A DNA stretch of 64,000 nucleotides from Cryptomeria japonica (GCF_030272615.1 NC_081412.1:684270583-684334582); one strand, 5' to 3'. Numbered from the stretch's first letter, positions 11,404 through 23,274 are shown. Made by a program: numbers and translations. Notes: generated from the letters alone by a model not told the origin.

Positions 11404-12854
11404 TGTATGCGGGAAAAGTGGGTCAATAGAACTCAATATGTGAAAAATGTTTCAAAAGACTTGTCCACACACACACACAGGACTTCTTGGTGCAAGCTAT
11501 GGAGTAACGAAGTATTACTCAACTTCCCAAGGTGGGTCCCATGGTTCTCTATCTCACAATGTCCCTCAAACCAATGTTTTTGCTCTCAGATCATTGAGCA
11601 AAATGGTTTAGGGATGGCAAATGCAAGAACGAGGGATGCTTTGATAGATTTTAGAATGAAATGCATCCTAAGCTATGCATGATCTTAAAATGCAATAAAC
11701 TAGATTATAAGATGACAAGGTTAGCATGAATACTATCCTAACATGATATATTTAGTCTATGATTGAGCTAAATGATAAAGAAAGTATTCTAAACATGCAT
11801 ATTTAGACTAATTTCTATTTAAAAGAGAGGCTAAAATGATGAGCATAAAAATGATATGAAAGTTTGAATGTATTTAAGCATAAGTGTGATACTACAAATT
11901 TGGAGGATGATCAAAATGGAGGAATGAGAGCTCTTATTTATAGCAAAAATAGGGCAATGGATGGTCAGGATTAAAAGAGTTGATCAAGGGTTGAATTTGA
12001 AAGTTGGGGATCCATGTTTGCAATTTGCACCAATGAAATGGTGACAAGTGTCAACATAGGGTTAGATTGAGAGAAGGGGTTGGAGGCATTAAATGCCTGA
12101 GAAGGCCTCATGGTCATCTAGAGATAAGGGTTAAGCTTAAGTTAGGCTTACCCAATGGATTAAGAGTTAATCCAAGGATAAACCTTTGTGCAAATGATTA
12201 AGAGATAACCATGGTCAATGCATTAAAGGTTTGATGAGACCCTTGGGTTGGATGAAGGTTGAGTTAAAATAAATTCTTTAACCATGTAAGAGGGTTTGAG
12301 TTAACCATTAATGGTTATGAAGACTTTGGGGATATTAAGTGGTTGAGGATTTGAAGCCTTTAATGGTTATCAAAGACTTTAAGGTTTTGAGAAGTGATCT
12401 CCCCTTGCTTAGGGATGTGACAAAGTTTAGAAGATGGGTTAGGCTAATTAGAAGCGATTAGAAGAGTCTAGAATGGATTTAGAAATAGGTTTTAGGATGC
12501 AAGTGGGAGATGTAGGAAAATGCAAGTGGGTGGAGGAATAATAGAATTTAATTGAAATAAAGTTAATTTAATTCAATTTGGTTGCAATTTGGGGAAATTA
12601 AATAAATTAGATTTATTTAATTTAGGATAACTAATTTAATTAAATTTGAACTTAATTAAAAGTGGATAGGGGGATTTAATTGAATAAAATGATTTATTCA
12701 TTAAATGGTATAGTGAATTTAATTTAAATAAATAAAGTAATTTATTTAATTTAAATAGAAGAATGTGGGTAATTTAATTAAATTGGATTTAATTAAATAG
12801 AGAAATGAACATAAAATATTCATTTAGGAATATGGTCATTTTTATACGTCTACA
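11404..12854 (-). repeat. 3' LTR of the inner element
   Basis: TG...CA ended, 1451 bp, near-identical to 28145-29595. Its minus-strand TATA (CTATAAATAA) is at 11934-11943. A short (AC)n run lies near 11469-11480. The TTTAATTAAAT-rich half at 12540-12800 is U3-proximal in sense orientation. Confidence 0.95.
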
Positions 12855-12868
12855 TTTTGCCCCTCTTT
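12855..12868 (-). other. Polypurine tract of the inner element
   Basis: The minus strand reads AAAGAGGGGCAAAA immediately before the TGTAGACG start of the 3' LTR. This fixes the element orientation independently of the ORFs. Confidence 0.92.
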
Positions 12869-13188
12869 GAAGTGACGTGTGTGCACATGTTATTTCGAAG
12901 AAAATGATGCGTTATTGTGATTTATGATCTAATGCAATTTTTGTGTCACTCTTATGATTTGCAAATCATGCCCCAGATTTGATTTGATGGTGATGCCCCC
13001 TCGGGAGATGAATCAATATTTTGAAAATTTTGATTGGATTTGATGAGTTGTGTGTGATGTGTATGATTTTGTCTATGTGAAATGTGTGTAAATTGATTCA
13101 TCTCCTGATAATTTTCAAATGTTAGGGTATAGGGGAAACCACGACCACATTACAGGTCCGTTTGGCTAACCCTAATTTTATTTTTCTC

Positions 13189-13200
13189 CTATAAAAGGGG
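13189..13200 (+). promoter_or_regulatory. TATA box of the antisense PMD gene
   Basis: CTATAAAAGGGG is a near-perfect plant TATA box. It lies 82 bp before the first ATG (13271) of the antisense gene and well outside the LTR. The promoter is therefore separate from the LTR promoter and points the opposite way. Confidence 0.7.
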
Positions 13201-13435
13201 AAAAGGGCTTTGATTTGATTCATTTGTGCATTGTTGACTTAGGAGAAAGAGAATTTGGTCTAAAGTAAAAATGCCTATTCCATATCATAGACACCGTTTT
13301 GAGCGCGTTCGAAGGTACTGGAGACTTGTAGCGTATGGATCACTAGTAAGTCAACTCGTTTTACCCTTTTTTGATTTTTGATTTGGTCATTTTTGGTCCT
13401 TTTTTTATTTTTAAAATTCGATTTTAGCGTTTTAG

Positions 13436-13868
13436 CGTGTCCAAGTCATAGACTAGCACATACAAAATTTTAAGTAGCACATCAAGTTTATTTGTAGGGC
13501 TTCATCCGAAAAAAAAAAGGGTAGCGCATAGGAAATATAGGTTAGCGCAGGGGGTTAAAATAGCGCATGCCATGCATAGGGTAGCGCGTCAGGTCAGCAG
13601 GTTAGCGCGTAGGGTAGACCTCGCGCATAGGGGCCGCAGGGGTTCGCATGGGTAAGAGGTTTTAGCGCATAGGGCCTCACAGGTAGCGCCAGAGAGTTGT
13701 AGGTTAGCACGTGGATAGGTTCTAGTGCATAGGGTAGGTTAGGTGGCGCATGGGGGGAAAAGATTAGCGCGTAGAGTTAGTCTAGCGCATAAGGTGAATA
13801 TATTAGTGCATAGGAAAAATAGCCTAGCGCGTGGGGGGATTTTAGCATAGCGGGTGTCTGTTTTAGCG
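13436..13868 (+). repeat. TAGCGCRT motif cluster in the antisense intron
   Basis: About 18 intact or degenerate copies of TAGCGCAT or TAGCGCGT, often followed by AGGG, spaced about 20-30 bp. The orientation is opposite to the two leader clusters on the same DNA, but equal relative to the gene each one precedes. Confidence 0.78.
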
Positions 13869-14080
13869 CATCTGGAAAAAAATTTTAAGATGAGGTGATT
13901 TGTGAATTTTTTGTGTCGTGCTATCATGATTTTATGGGTTTGTCGAATATGAGTGTCAATATAACTTGTTTTGATTTGCGATATTTCAAGTTATGTATAG
14001 ATATCAATGTGGTGTTTTGATCAAAATATGATTTATTTGCGTACTCTGTTTCAAGTTCAATGTGTGAAACCTGATTTGTG

Positions 14081-14240
14081 TTACAAGCTGATATGGGTTG
14101 GAAACTTGAATTGTTTTACAAGCTGATATGGGTGGAAAATTTGAGTTGTTTTACAAGTTTATGTGATTGTGGAGACTTGAGTTGTGTTACAAGTTTTGAT
14201 ATGGTTTTTGAGAACTTGAGTTGTTTTACAAGTTGATATG
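14081..14240 (+). repeat. 35-39-bp tandem repeat, four and a half units
   Basis: TTACAAG starts recur at 14081, 14116, 14151, 14187 and 14226. Each unit carries ACTTGAGTTGT, so the repeat contains a short inverted pair (ACTTGAGTTGT/TTACAAGT). Confidence 0.82.
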
Positions 14241-16311
14241 AAATCATAGGATTTTGAACTTGATGTAGATGAGCAAATTGTTTCATGTTGTTGATGTGAG
14301 TTTGATTTTGATATCTTTGTTTGGATGTGGAAACTGATATCGAATTTGTTTTGCTTGTTGACAGGAGCGATTGGGTGTGGTTTAGTCGTGGGAGAGATTT
14401 TTGAGACCGTGGACATTGATACCGCGGTTGTCGTAGGCCGATCTCGATATCATTGAGAGATGCGGTTTGACTTCCCTTTTGGATATGCCTCGGTTCACTG
14501 TGAATTGGGGGCTATTAACAACACTTGCAGAGAGGTGGCACAGTGACACGAACACCTTTCATTTTGCCACTGGAGAGATGATAGTCACCCCAGAGGACTG
14601 TTACAGGATCCTGCGCATTCCTATAGTAGGTGCACTACTACCGTATGAGCAGTCGGAGGAGGGTGGTACAGAGGCACTATGCTACATTTTCCATGATGAT
14701 ACAGTCTGCGGCTATGAGATCCCATGGCAGGAGTTTTTAGACCTAGATTATGCACCATTACCATCAGTACTAGCAGGGTTCATTGGTAGATTCCTTTGTC
14801 TTGATCGCAAGTCAAAGGGATTTTCTGTGGGATGGGAGCTGGTTTAAGAGGAGATGGTCACACAAGGATAGAGGTTTTCATGAGGATCAACTATGCTAGC
14901 CCATCTATATAGGGGTCTTCATGAGGTGGTATACCTTGGTTATGGTAGTTTGTCAACTGGCGTGACATTGTTATAGGTATGGTCTTGGGAGCACATTCTA
15001 GCTGCGAGGCCATTAGCAGATAGAGATAGGCTCGTTGGAGCAGCATATGCTTATGGATACAAGGGTCTAGCTGTCCAGCGCAAGCTGGGCAAACTAGAGC
15101 ATTGGAGGAGAGTGCTAGATGATATTGATACGATCACATGGCGACTGTATACAGGTTGTGAGGTGTGGGCAGAGGACGGGCTGGAGATGCCCTTTGTATT
15201 TATGACTAGATACTTGATCGAGAGGACCCCTTTTGTTATAGAGAGGTTTGTGGTGACCCAAGTTTTGAGACAGTTTGGGCGCCAGCAGGGTATTCCTCAC
15301 GGAGCTTGTCTATATGCACGACAGAGGCAGGATGTAGCTGATTGGGTCCTGACCATTGATAGCGCAGTGGCAGTGGAGGAGTTTGTCGGGTTGGTAGGGC
15401 AGATAGGGGATTATGCCCCAGAGATTCTGGATGTGGGCATGACTGATGAGTTCACTAGATTATTTGCTGCATGGGCGGTGGCTAGGATATCGGATCCAAA
15501 GGAGATGAGGCCAGCCTTTGATGATGATGAGGAGGAGGGAGATGAGGGAGACGATGGAGATGATGGAGACGATGGAGGAGGAGGACAAGGGAGAGGAGCC
15601 AGAGGGAGGCAAGGAGATAGAGGGAGGAGAGGGGATAGAGGTGTGGAGAGAGCGATGAGACAGGCGGCGATAGACAGGGGGAGAGGTGGATTGGCTATTA
15701 AGCCCGGTGGAGAGGGGAGAGCAGGGGAGGTATTAGCTGTAGTGGGTGGCACGAATGAGGCTATGTGACCAGCACAAAGGAGGAGGATGGATGTACTCCC
15801 ACCTCCAGCACCGAGGATAGGCAAAGTGGGAGGGGTTGCCCCAGCACAGGTACCGCTATGGGTCCGGGTCCCTAGTCACATTGAGGATGCTCAGATTCGG
15901 ACCCTACAAGTGACTGTACAGCAGCTGTAGGCACAAGTGTTGACATATCAGTGGCAGATTGCGTAGTTGACTACTGAGCGAGATACGGAGATAGAGTGGA
16001 AGGGGCGAGCGGAGGAGCTGGTATCTAGTATGCAAAGAGTAGTGGTGAGTGGTTTGATGAGAGACACCCTAAGAGAGCTGGCATTGAGAGCCCAGAAGGC
16101 GAAGTACTACTAGAAGCACTATGAGGTGGTGGTACCCAGGGATCGTCAAGTACAAAGCTTTGCACAGTCAAGATCTAGTCGATCTTGAGATACTGGGTTG
16201 CGGTCTGAGAGCCAAGGTGTCATAGGGCCACCGAGACAGGACCCTCCTGGAGATCCAGGGGCGGGGACATCTGGAGCTAGACCATCTCCGTTAGGGGATA
16301 GTCATACTTGA

Positions 16312-17766
16312 GAGACATGGTCTGTGTTGTATTTTTTATCATTGTATTCTATGTATTGGACACAGTGTTGATACATTTTGTGCATTTTGATCATTTTTGA
16401 GAAATATATATATACGGCACCATTTTATTTGATCATGTGGTGTGTTTATATGGATGCATGTTATGTGGGATATTTCTTTACTTTATGATGATGCAATGCT
16501 TAAATGTATGATGCAGGATGTATGCTTTTCTATGCTATGAGATTTATTTTGAAAATGAGATGCATGATTTGATATGCTGTGAGATGTATCGTGAAAATGA
16601 GATGTATGATAATGATATGCAATTATGTTAAAATGATATGCAATTAATTGTAAAATGATATGTAGCTAATTGTAAAATGATATGCAACTAATTGTAAAAT
16701 GATATGCAACTATGTTTTTGGAGCATCCTCATTCTACATTTGCCATCCGATATAGCCATATGTTATTTGCTTTCTTTGTAGGTATCATCATTGAGCATTG
16801 CTTTGTTTTATGATATGTTGAAAATTTATACAAGCATAATGGTATAATTGAACCATAATGACTTGAGAAAAATTTACATGATGTTTGATTTTGCAAGATA
16901 GCACAAGCGTCAAGGTATAATTAAACCAGGACGACCTGAGTGCGGATTGCGTAAATAGACAAGATTAAATCATTTGTATGTGTGAAGTGGAATCATGCCT
17001 TCAGTGATATTCAATGTATCACGTCTTGAGGTAAGTTTGCACATAGTAGAAGTGATCGCCTCCTAGACAGAAGACAAAGAAAATATTGGAAGTTCCCCAT
17101 GATCTCTAGCTTTAAAGCATTTAGTGAGAAAAGGAAAAGAATCCAATAATTTAAGAAGTTCAAAATGCAAAAATAGTCAAGATTTTTTTATGCGATAATG
17201 CAACATTTACTACTTCAGAAAATCATCCATCTTTGGTATTTCTATGAATTGTTTTTTTTTTTTTTTTTTTTTGATGAAGCGTAGTGTTGGTTGTTGGATG
17301 TCATGCTTTTGAGTTTTTGCAATAGTTGTGATGTCTTGAAATGTTCACAATTTTTGAACAATTTAATGCCCCTAGCTGAGTGCACCTCTTGATATGTATA
17401 GTGATTTCCAAGCCATGGTGGAATGTGGTAAGAGGATATGTATGGATATCCCAAGATAGTGACTATGCTAAGTATGTCCTGGATGGATATGTACTAAGTG
17501 TCGGGCGATGGACGATAATGTTTTTATGGATACAGATAAAATGGTATATACAGATAGATAGAGGAGTCATTTTTTCACAAGAGCGCCTGTTTACCAGGTT
17601 TTCACCATTTGTTTTTATTGTACTTTGTTTTTGCTTTTTTTCTGGATTTTTGATTTTTTTGATTGTTTTTGGCTTTTTCCGTGCACTAGGCTACTTAAGT
17701 ATAGTACTTCTTCAGATGGATGTTGTTAGTTGGTTCGTCGAGCACATCTCCTTCTGAAGTTGTTAG
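16312..17766 (+). other. 3' non-coding region between the antisense PMD gene and integrase
   Basis: 1.45 kb. It holds a 22-bp tandem repeat (16611-16715), a segment at 17185-17231 with an inverted copy in the 5' leader, a run of 21 T (17252-17272), and AT-rich sequence. The short ORFs here are on both strands and look like chance. Confidence 0.65.
16611..16715 (+). repeat. 22-bp tandem repeat, five units
   Basis: AATGATATGCAA starts recur at 16611, 16632, 16654, 16676 and 16698, with steps of 21-22 bp. The units share an AATTGTAA tail. Confidence 0.88.
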
Positions 17767-18834
17767 CTAATAGGCACCTGATCCATAGACTGATATGATG
17801 ACATAGGGACCCAACCAGTTAGGTTCAAATTTCCCTTTCTTTTCCCGATCTTGCTGATTTCTTGGATTTTCTTTGAGGACTAGGTCACCAACTTTGAAGT
17901 TTCTGGGAATGACCTTGTGATTGTAGCTTCTGCACATGCGTTGCTGATATGCTTTGAGATGAGTGTAAGCATGTTGGTGTCTTTCATCTAATAGTTTGAG
18001 TTCTTGTAGTTGGTTAACTCGACATTCTTCATCTGGGATTAAACCTTTCAAAGAGACTCTAAGAGATGGGATTTCTACCTCTAGGGGTAAAATGGCCTCT
18101 GATCCATATACCAATGAGTATGGTGTTGCTCCTATAGGTGTGCGGATGCTGGTTCTGTATGCCCAAAGTGCTGGATTGAGTTGTACGTGCCAATCTTTGC
18201 CTGCATCATTCACTATTTTCTTTAGGATTTTCAAGATTGTCTTGTTGGATGCTTCTGCTTGACCATTGCCTTGTGGGTAGTATGGTGTAGAAAATCGATG
18301 TTGGATTTTGAACTTTTCACATAGTTCTTGTACATCTTGGTTTTTGAAAGGTTGTCCATTATCTGTGATGATCGAACTTGGAATACCATATCTGCAAATC
18401 AGATAATTTAGGATAAAAGAGGCAATTTGTTTCCCAGTCACTGTGGTCATGGGAACTACTTCGATCCATTTGGTAAAGTATTCTATTGCAGTTATAATGA
18501 ACTTGTGTCCATTTGAAGATGAAGGATGAATTTTGCCAACTAAGTCTAGTCCCCACTGATAAAAGGGCTAGGATGTTGTAAATGGCTGCAGTTCCTGTGC
18601 TGGTGCATGTATCAGATTACCATGGATCTGGCATTTAGGACATTTCTTGGCGAAGTGGTATGAATCTTTCTCCATTGTAGGCCAGTAGTATCCCATTCGT
18701 AGAAGCTTTTTGGCAAGAGTAGTACCACTTGAATGTGTGCCACAAATACCTTCGTGAAGTTCGTGTAAAGTAGAATCAGAATCATTATGATCAAGGCAAT
18801 GAAGAAGAGTACCATCTAGACCTTGACGATACAA
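17767..18834 (-). pseudogene. Integrase of the inner element
   Basis: The N-terminal HHCC zinc finger is in HELHEGICGTHSS...KCPKCQ (near 18770-18630). The catalytic core has Asp in WGLDLVG (near 18545), Asp in ITDNGQPF and Glu in GQAEASNKTI. The C-terminal GPY/F-type module reads NWLGPYVI. The frame equals that of gag, so the whole 7.3-kb gag-pol has kept one phase. The breaks are stops at about 18570 and one or two more. No chromodomain follows, as expected for the Tat/Athila side of plant gypsy. Confidence 0.92.
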
Positions 18835-18867
18835 AGTATCAGCAGTAAGGGTGTAACGGGCAGCTTG

Positions 18868-19530
18868 TCAGATAAAGTTACATTTTTGGTTACGGGATTG
18901 GTCAATTGGTAAGATATGGTGCTTAATGTAGTCGTATATTGGTCCATATAACGGAGAATCTGAACCAGTCAAGGCATAGATAACATGGGATTCAAAGTGA
19001 TCATAGGCGGGGGAGAATAGTTGCTCTACCAGGAACTCATAACAACTCTGTTGCTCTGAAATTTGTAGTAATGAAGCAATTGTAGCCATTGCATCGACTA
19101 CTTTGTTGTTCAATCTTGGTATCTGTTCGAAGGTGATGTGCACAAAATACTATTTGAAGTCATCCACCATTCGCTTGTAGGGTAGTAGCTTATCATCCTT
19201 TGTCTGATAGTTGTTGTTGATTTGATTGGTGACTAGTTGTGAGTCTCCATAGACTTTTAACTCTGTGATTTTCCATTCTACAGCCATTTTGATGCCTATA
19301 ACCAATTCCTCATATTCAGCCACATTATTTGTGCATGGAAACATAAGCCTATATGATCTTGGCATAGTGTGTCCTTTAGGAGTGATGAATACAATGTCAC
19401 CACCTGAACCATGTTGTGTGTAGGATCCATCAAAGTATAGGGTCCATTGTTTGGTAGAAAGAGACAGAACATCCCTGTCTAGAAATTCAGTCTCCATGGT
19501 TTGTTTTCCTGGTAGCGGTGCTTCAGCCAA
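18868..19530 (-). pseudogene. Second, archaeal-type RNase H of the inner element
   Basis: In the same frame. It contains LYFDGSYTQHGSGG (first Asp), NVAEYEELVIGI (Glu), VYGDSQLVTNQI (second Asp) and, after a TAG at about 19148, the RLNNKVVDAMATIASL motif carrying the last Asp. Presence of a second RNase H after the gypsy-type one is diagnostic of the Tat/Ogre branch of plant Ty3/gypsy. All four acidic residues are present, so only nonsense changes disable it. Confidence 0.88.
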
Positions 19531-19560
19531 TTGATCTGCAATTGCTTATCCTTTGATGGC

Positions 19561-20061
19561 TCATCTTTCTATGTATTGGATGTCAAATTCACTGAGAATC
19601 ATGACCCATTTAGCCAATCGGCCTGTAAGAGCTGCCTTGCTGAGTAGATATTTGAGAGGATCAATCTTTGCGACTAGCTTAATGGTGTGTGCTAGCATAT
19701 AATGTCGAAACTTTTGAGATGCAAAGACCTCTATTAGGCAAGCTTTTTCAATGAATGTATAGTTGAGTTCATAGCCATTCAATGTCCTACTAATGTAATA
19801 TATGGCTCATTTCTTTCCTTGTTGATCTTCTTGTGCCAATAATGCCCCCAACGATATATCTATTGTTGAGATATGTAGTATAAGAGGCTTTCCTGCGACT
19901 GGTGGTACTAGAACTGGTGGATTCATCAGGTACTATTTGATTTGGTAAATAGATTCTGCACACTTGGTCTCCCATCTGAATGGTACATTTTTGTGTAGCA
20001 AATGGTTAAATGGTAGACTTTTATCTGCTAGTTGAGCGATGAATCTCCTGATTGATTGAAG
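19561..20061 (-). pseudogene. RNase H (gypsy type) of the inner element
   Basis: Follows RT in the same frame. It includes the tether (RFIAQLADKSLPFNHLLHK) and the ASLGALLAQEDQ-, YYISRTL- and EKACLIEVFASQKFRHYM-type motifs. Stops near 19942, 19808, 19561 and 19549 interrupt it and fit CAG-to-TAG, CGA-to-TGA or CAA-to-TAA. The catalytic Asp of the usual YxDAS motif reads as ISTIDIS. Confidence 0.85.
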
Positions 20062-21111
20062 TCATCCTTGTAGAGATCTGAGTTGACTGATATTCTTTGG
20101 TGGTGGCATGTCCATAATGGCTTGTACCTTTGCTAAATCTACTTCAATACCTTTAGCTGAGACTATATAGCCTAGTAACTTGCCTGATGTAACCCTGAAG
20201 ACACACTTCTTAGGGTTGAGCCTAACTTGGAATTTCTCCAATCGATCAAAGATCTTTGTTAGGATGTCGAGATGTTCTGCTCTGGTGAAGGATTTAGCTA
20301 GTAAATCATCCACATGGTCTTCCATAAATGTGTGCATCATGTCATGGAATATTGTTGTCATTGCTCTTTGATAAGTGACCCCTGCATTCTTTAAGCCAAA
20401 AGGCATAACATTCCAACAGTACGTTCCCCAAGGACAGGTGAACATGGTTTTATCTTGATCTTTGGGAGCTATTTTGATTTGATTATAGCCTGAGAAACCG
20501 TTCATTAGTGAGAGCATTGCATGGCCTGCTGTGAGATCTACAATTATGTCGATACTGGGCAGAGGAAAGTTGTCTTTCGGACAAGCTTTGTTGACGTCTC
20601 TGAAGTCAGTGCATATTCTGATACTATCGTCTGGTTTTGATACTGGAACGATGTTGGAAATCCATTCTGCATAGTCAATGGGTCAGATGAATCTGACATC
20701 TAATAGTTTCTTTAGTTTGGTTTTTACCATGAGTGCCACTTGTGGGTTCATCTTCCGTAGCTTTTTCTTGACTAGTTTAACTCCTGTAGAAATGGACAAG
20801 TGATGCATGATTAAGTGTGGATCCACTTCGAGCATATCAACATATGACCAAGCAAAGTTAATTTGTTGTTCTTTAAAGAAAATGATGAATGTCGATCTTT
20901 CTTCCTCTGTCAGAGATTTTGCAAGGTGTATGTTTCTGGCTGCTTCTGTGGTACCAATATTGATTGATTGAGTGGGCTCAATTAATATGGGTGATCGCTC
21001 ATGAAAGTGTTTAGGAAGAGTGTCAAGTCTCCCATCATTAGGTGCCTTAAAAAGGTTTTCACCCTCAGATGTGTCCTTTATTTTTACTTTTTTGTGATCC
21101 AGAGCTGCCAT
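20062..21111 (-). pseudogene. Reverse transcriptase of the inner gypsy element
   Basis: One frame, in phase with gag. It contains the entrance region (KLRKMNPQVALMVKTKLKKL), SNIVPVSKPD, DFRDVNKACPKDNFPLP, SLMNGFSGYNQI, WGTYCWNVMPFGLKNAGVTY and the catalytic box as HVDDLLAKS (the first Tyr is His, both Asp kept), near 20320-20294. A TGA near 20683 and a TGA near 20062 are the only breaks in this stretch. The product would copy the element RNA into cDNA in cytoplasmic particles. Confidence 0.92.
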
Positions 21112-21978
21112 TGACTGGTTTTCAGCATCAGATCATTTATTTGGTTTATTTTTGCGACTAAGAGACTTGGCACTCCTTGATTGACAGACATCATTATTTT
21201 GTTCACTGGTAGAGCCTGTTTCTGGATTTACGGTACATAGATAATGGATAATAGATTCATCATCTAAGAAAATTGGTATATCATGGGTTTCAGGTTCATC
21301 CCAGTTGATGAGGTCGGGAAAGACAAGTAGTAAAGAATCGTTGGGTGGATCAAGCTCTGCTACTGTAAGTGTTAGGACAGAGTTTTCATCATGATTGTTT
21401 TTGGTTTTAAAGAAGTCCAGGATTTCGTCGAGGTCTTCGATGGTATTATCTTCCGCATAGACTTGTTCATAATGTTTCTGTTCGCTTTCCTTAGTATCAT
21501 AGATATTTTTTGGTCCAAATTCAAGAGGTCTATCTTCTGCGTTATGTTCTTCTTGAGAAAAGGATATAGAATCAGTATCATTAGGGATATCTATAGTAGC
21601 ATTGGAGCAGGTACCCCATTCATATTCATTGGAATCTATCTTCTAGGCCTCATCCCAGATTCTATCAGTGCTGTAAACAGGTATGTTGTATGGTGAAAAC
21701 AAATCTTTGATGATGGACACCATTTTGATAGTTTTTGTTGATTCTGTGTTAGATCCGTCTTCTACTTTCTGGATTTGTTCATAGGCTGTGCTTCCTCAGG
21801 GAGGAATAATGGTATCTGGAGATGACTTGATTTGTTCTTGAGGCATTGGTGTTTGAATATGAGCTACTACTCCAGATATGGCCTTCTTATGACTTAGAAG
21901 CTTTCCCTAATGTAACTTTTGATCTTGACATTCCCATGCCCTGTGGATTGTTTCTACTGATTCAAAGAGTGCTTCCTG
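21112..21978 (-). pseudogene. Linker between G-patch and reverse transcriptase (inner element)
   Basis: The single polyprotein frame continues here with several stops (for example near 21908 and 21645). The translation is acidic (runs of D, E, S and T) with no domain I can name. Ogre elements carry a spliced intron between protease and RT. I looked for a clear GT...AG pair and could not assign one with confidence, because the frame is open apart from point stops. Confidence 0.6.
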
Positions 21979-22527
21979 TCAGGATTCTTCTTTGTACTTC
22001 TTCTTTACTTTCCATTGAGGTTTGGCAGTCATGCTGGGCAACTTTTTCAATAGGAAAGTGAGCTTAGAACCCAATCCTGCTTTGTTTCTACTAGGTTGTG
22101 AAGGAAGATCTATAGGTTTAGTGACTTCTTCTTTGCATTTCCCAATAGGTCCTTTACCATCATATCCCATTTGCTGCATGATTAAGTATCCTATTCCATA
22201 CAGATGTGTTGGTAGAACAATGTCCAGAGTGGCTGCTCTATTATCTTCTTCCTCATCTTTGTATAACCAGCTAAGAACATCCTTGTCTTCTGATTCATGT
22301 GCTAGAGTACCCAATTGGATGAAGGTACCATCAAATTTGGTGATGGGCTGAGTGGCTAGATGTGTTGATGTAGTAGGCAATCCATGAGATCTAGGTGATG
22401 TTGGTAATTTGGCCAAACATAAAGGCTCCAAAGAGTATTCTCCCATACCTTGGTCTTTGATTTGCATTTTTTGCTTGAAGTCTCCAAATAAGGAGTTGGG
22501 CTTTGCTGTTTGTAGATCTAATGTCAA
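21979..22527 (-). pseudogene. G-patch-containing segment of the inner gypsy polyprotein
   Basis: Same frame as protease. The stretch YGIGYLIMQQMGYDGKGPIG, near 22210-22150, fits the G-patch consensus (glycine-rich, aromatic-hydrophobic start, GYxGxGxG core). G-patches bind nucleic acid or activate DEAH helicases, and some betaretroviral proteases carry one at their C-terminus. Downstream it reads on in frame through several stops (21979 and further left) as an acidic D/E-rich linker toward RT. Confidence 0.75.
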
Positions 22528-22530
22528 AGA

Positions 22531-23259
22531 TCATTGTTTTTCTCTATTCTGAGGAACCAAACTGTCTTGGGCTGCCCCCATTGTGTTGCAATGTTGAAAT
22601 GGATTGTGATCAGCTAATATGGAGATTTCTTGTCCATCATAAAGAAATTTGACACACTGGTGATACGTAGAAGGTACTGCTTGCATTTCATGTATCCAGG
22701 GTTGCCCTAACAAAATATTGTAGGTGAGATCTATGTCTAAGACATGACATATAGTATCTTTTTGCACTGGTCCCACTTGAATAGGTAATATCACAATTCC
22801 TTGAGAGGACCTTTCTTCATCATCATATGCTTTTATGGTAATCTTCTTGCAGGGATCAATAGACTCTTCTGAGAAGGCTAATGCATGGATAAGCTTTAAA
22901 GTACATATATTAAGTTCGGCTCCTCCATCTATTAAGACTCTTTTTACTCGGTGTTTGCAGACAATGACTTCAATATGGAGAGGAGTATTATGCAGATGAC
23001 TCAAGGAAGTATTGTCATGCTCTGAGAAGGTGAGGTAATGAGGTCCTATCATATGGGCGACCATGGCTTGAAATCTATCTGTATCTAGATTTTGAGGTAC
23101 ATTGGTTTCCAATAGCGCTTGTTCCAATATGTCTTTGTGCTTTGGTGATAGTTTCAACAATTCTAGTATAGATATCTGAGCTGGAGTTTTGCGTAGTTGG
23201 CTAACCAAGTCATATTGGATTTTTGGTGTAGTAGTTGTAGGTGCAGTATGTCCTTTCAA
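22531..23259 (-). pseudogene. Protease region of the inner gypsy polyprotein
   Basis: Continues in the gag frame. It contains the aspartic protease core RVLIDGGAELNIC (catalytic Asp, Gly-Gly in place of Ser/Thr-Gly) and the second-half motif LTYNILLGQPWIHEM. The segment before it (YDLVSQLRKTPAQISILELL) is the conserved linker that also precedes the outer element's protease. A TGA at 22531 separates it from the G-patch segment in the same frame. Confidence 0.88.
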
Positions 23260-23274
23260 GACATATTTCCGAGT

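Larger units (their letters stand above)
13346..14364 (+). other. Intron of the antisense PMD gene
   Basis: GT...AG with a strong donor (GTAAGT) and a T-rich acceptor (TTTTGCTTGTTGACAG). Length is 1019 bp. It contains the third TAGCGCRT cluster and a 35-39-bp tandem repeat. The coding frame is continuous across it. Because it is antisense to the element's genomic RNA, that RNA would not lose it by splicing, which explains how an intron survives in a retroelement. Confidence 0.68.
13271..16311 (+). pseudogene. Plant-mobile-domain (PMD) gene, antisense inside the inner element, with one intron
   Basis: Exon 1 is 13271-13345 (25 codons, start MPIPYHRHRF). The donor is GTAAGT at 13346 and the acceptor is TTGACAG at 14364. 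Exon 2 is 14365-16311, and the frame is kept (phase 0). Exon 2 carries the PMD hallmarks: ERCGLTSLLD, LTTLAERWHSDTNTFHFATG, VTPEDCYRILRIP, VWSWEHI and VLRQFGRQQGIP. Near 15520 there is a Gly/Asp/Glu tract, then an R/G-rich stretch and a coiled-coil tail. PMD proteins (MAIN/MAIL1 type) are nuclear and act in silencing and genome stability, and PMD genes are known to be captured by gypsy and Mutator elements. In-frame stops (two in the first part of exon 2, then 14845, 14869, 14881, 14974, 15766 and later) are mostly C-to-T type, so it is now broken. It is read against gag-pol. Confidence 0.78.

Noticed and set aside
11407-11682. ORF running past 11403 and a 91-codon ORF starting there
   Set aside because: This is LTR sequence of the inner element. 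The same bases at 28148-28420 carry stops.
13346-13868. TAGCGC clusters as a CRISPR-like array
   Set aside because: The repeats are eight bases and degenerate, the spacing is irregular, there are no cas genes, and the DNA is from a plant.
15411-15824. Pro/Ser-rich minus-strand ORF of 137 codons
   Set aside because: It is the shadow of the G/D/R-rich part of the PMD gene. The plus frame carries the family motifs.
17252-17272. Runs of T at 17252-17272 and 26385-26401 as poly(A) tails of retrocopies
   Set aside because: No target duplications, no retrocopy next to them, and both lie inside the element.
19790-19975. Minus-strand ORF of 61 codons between RT and RNase H
   Set aside because: It lies in a different frame from gag-pol. 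The true frame here carries the RT-RNase H tether with two stops.
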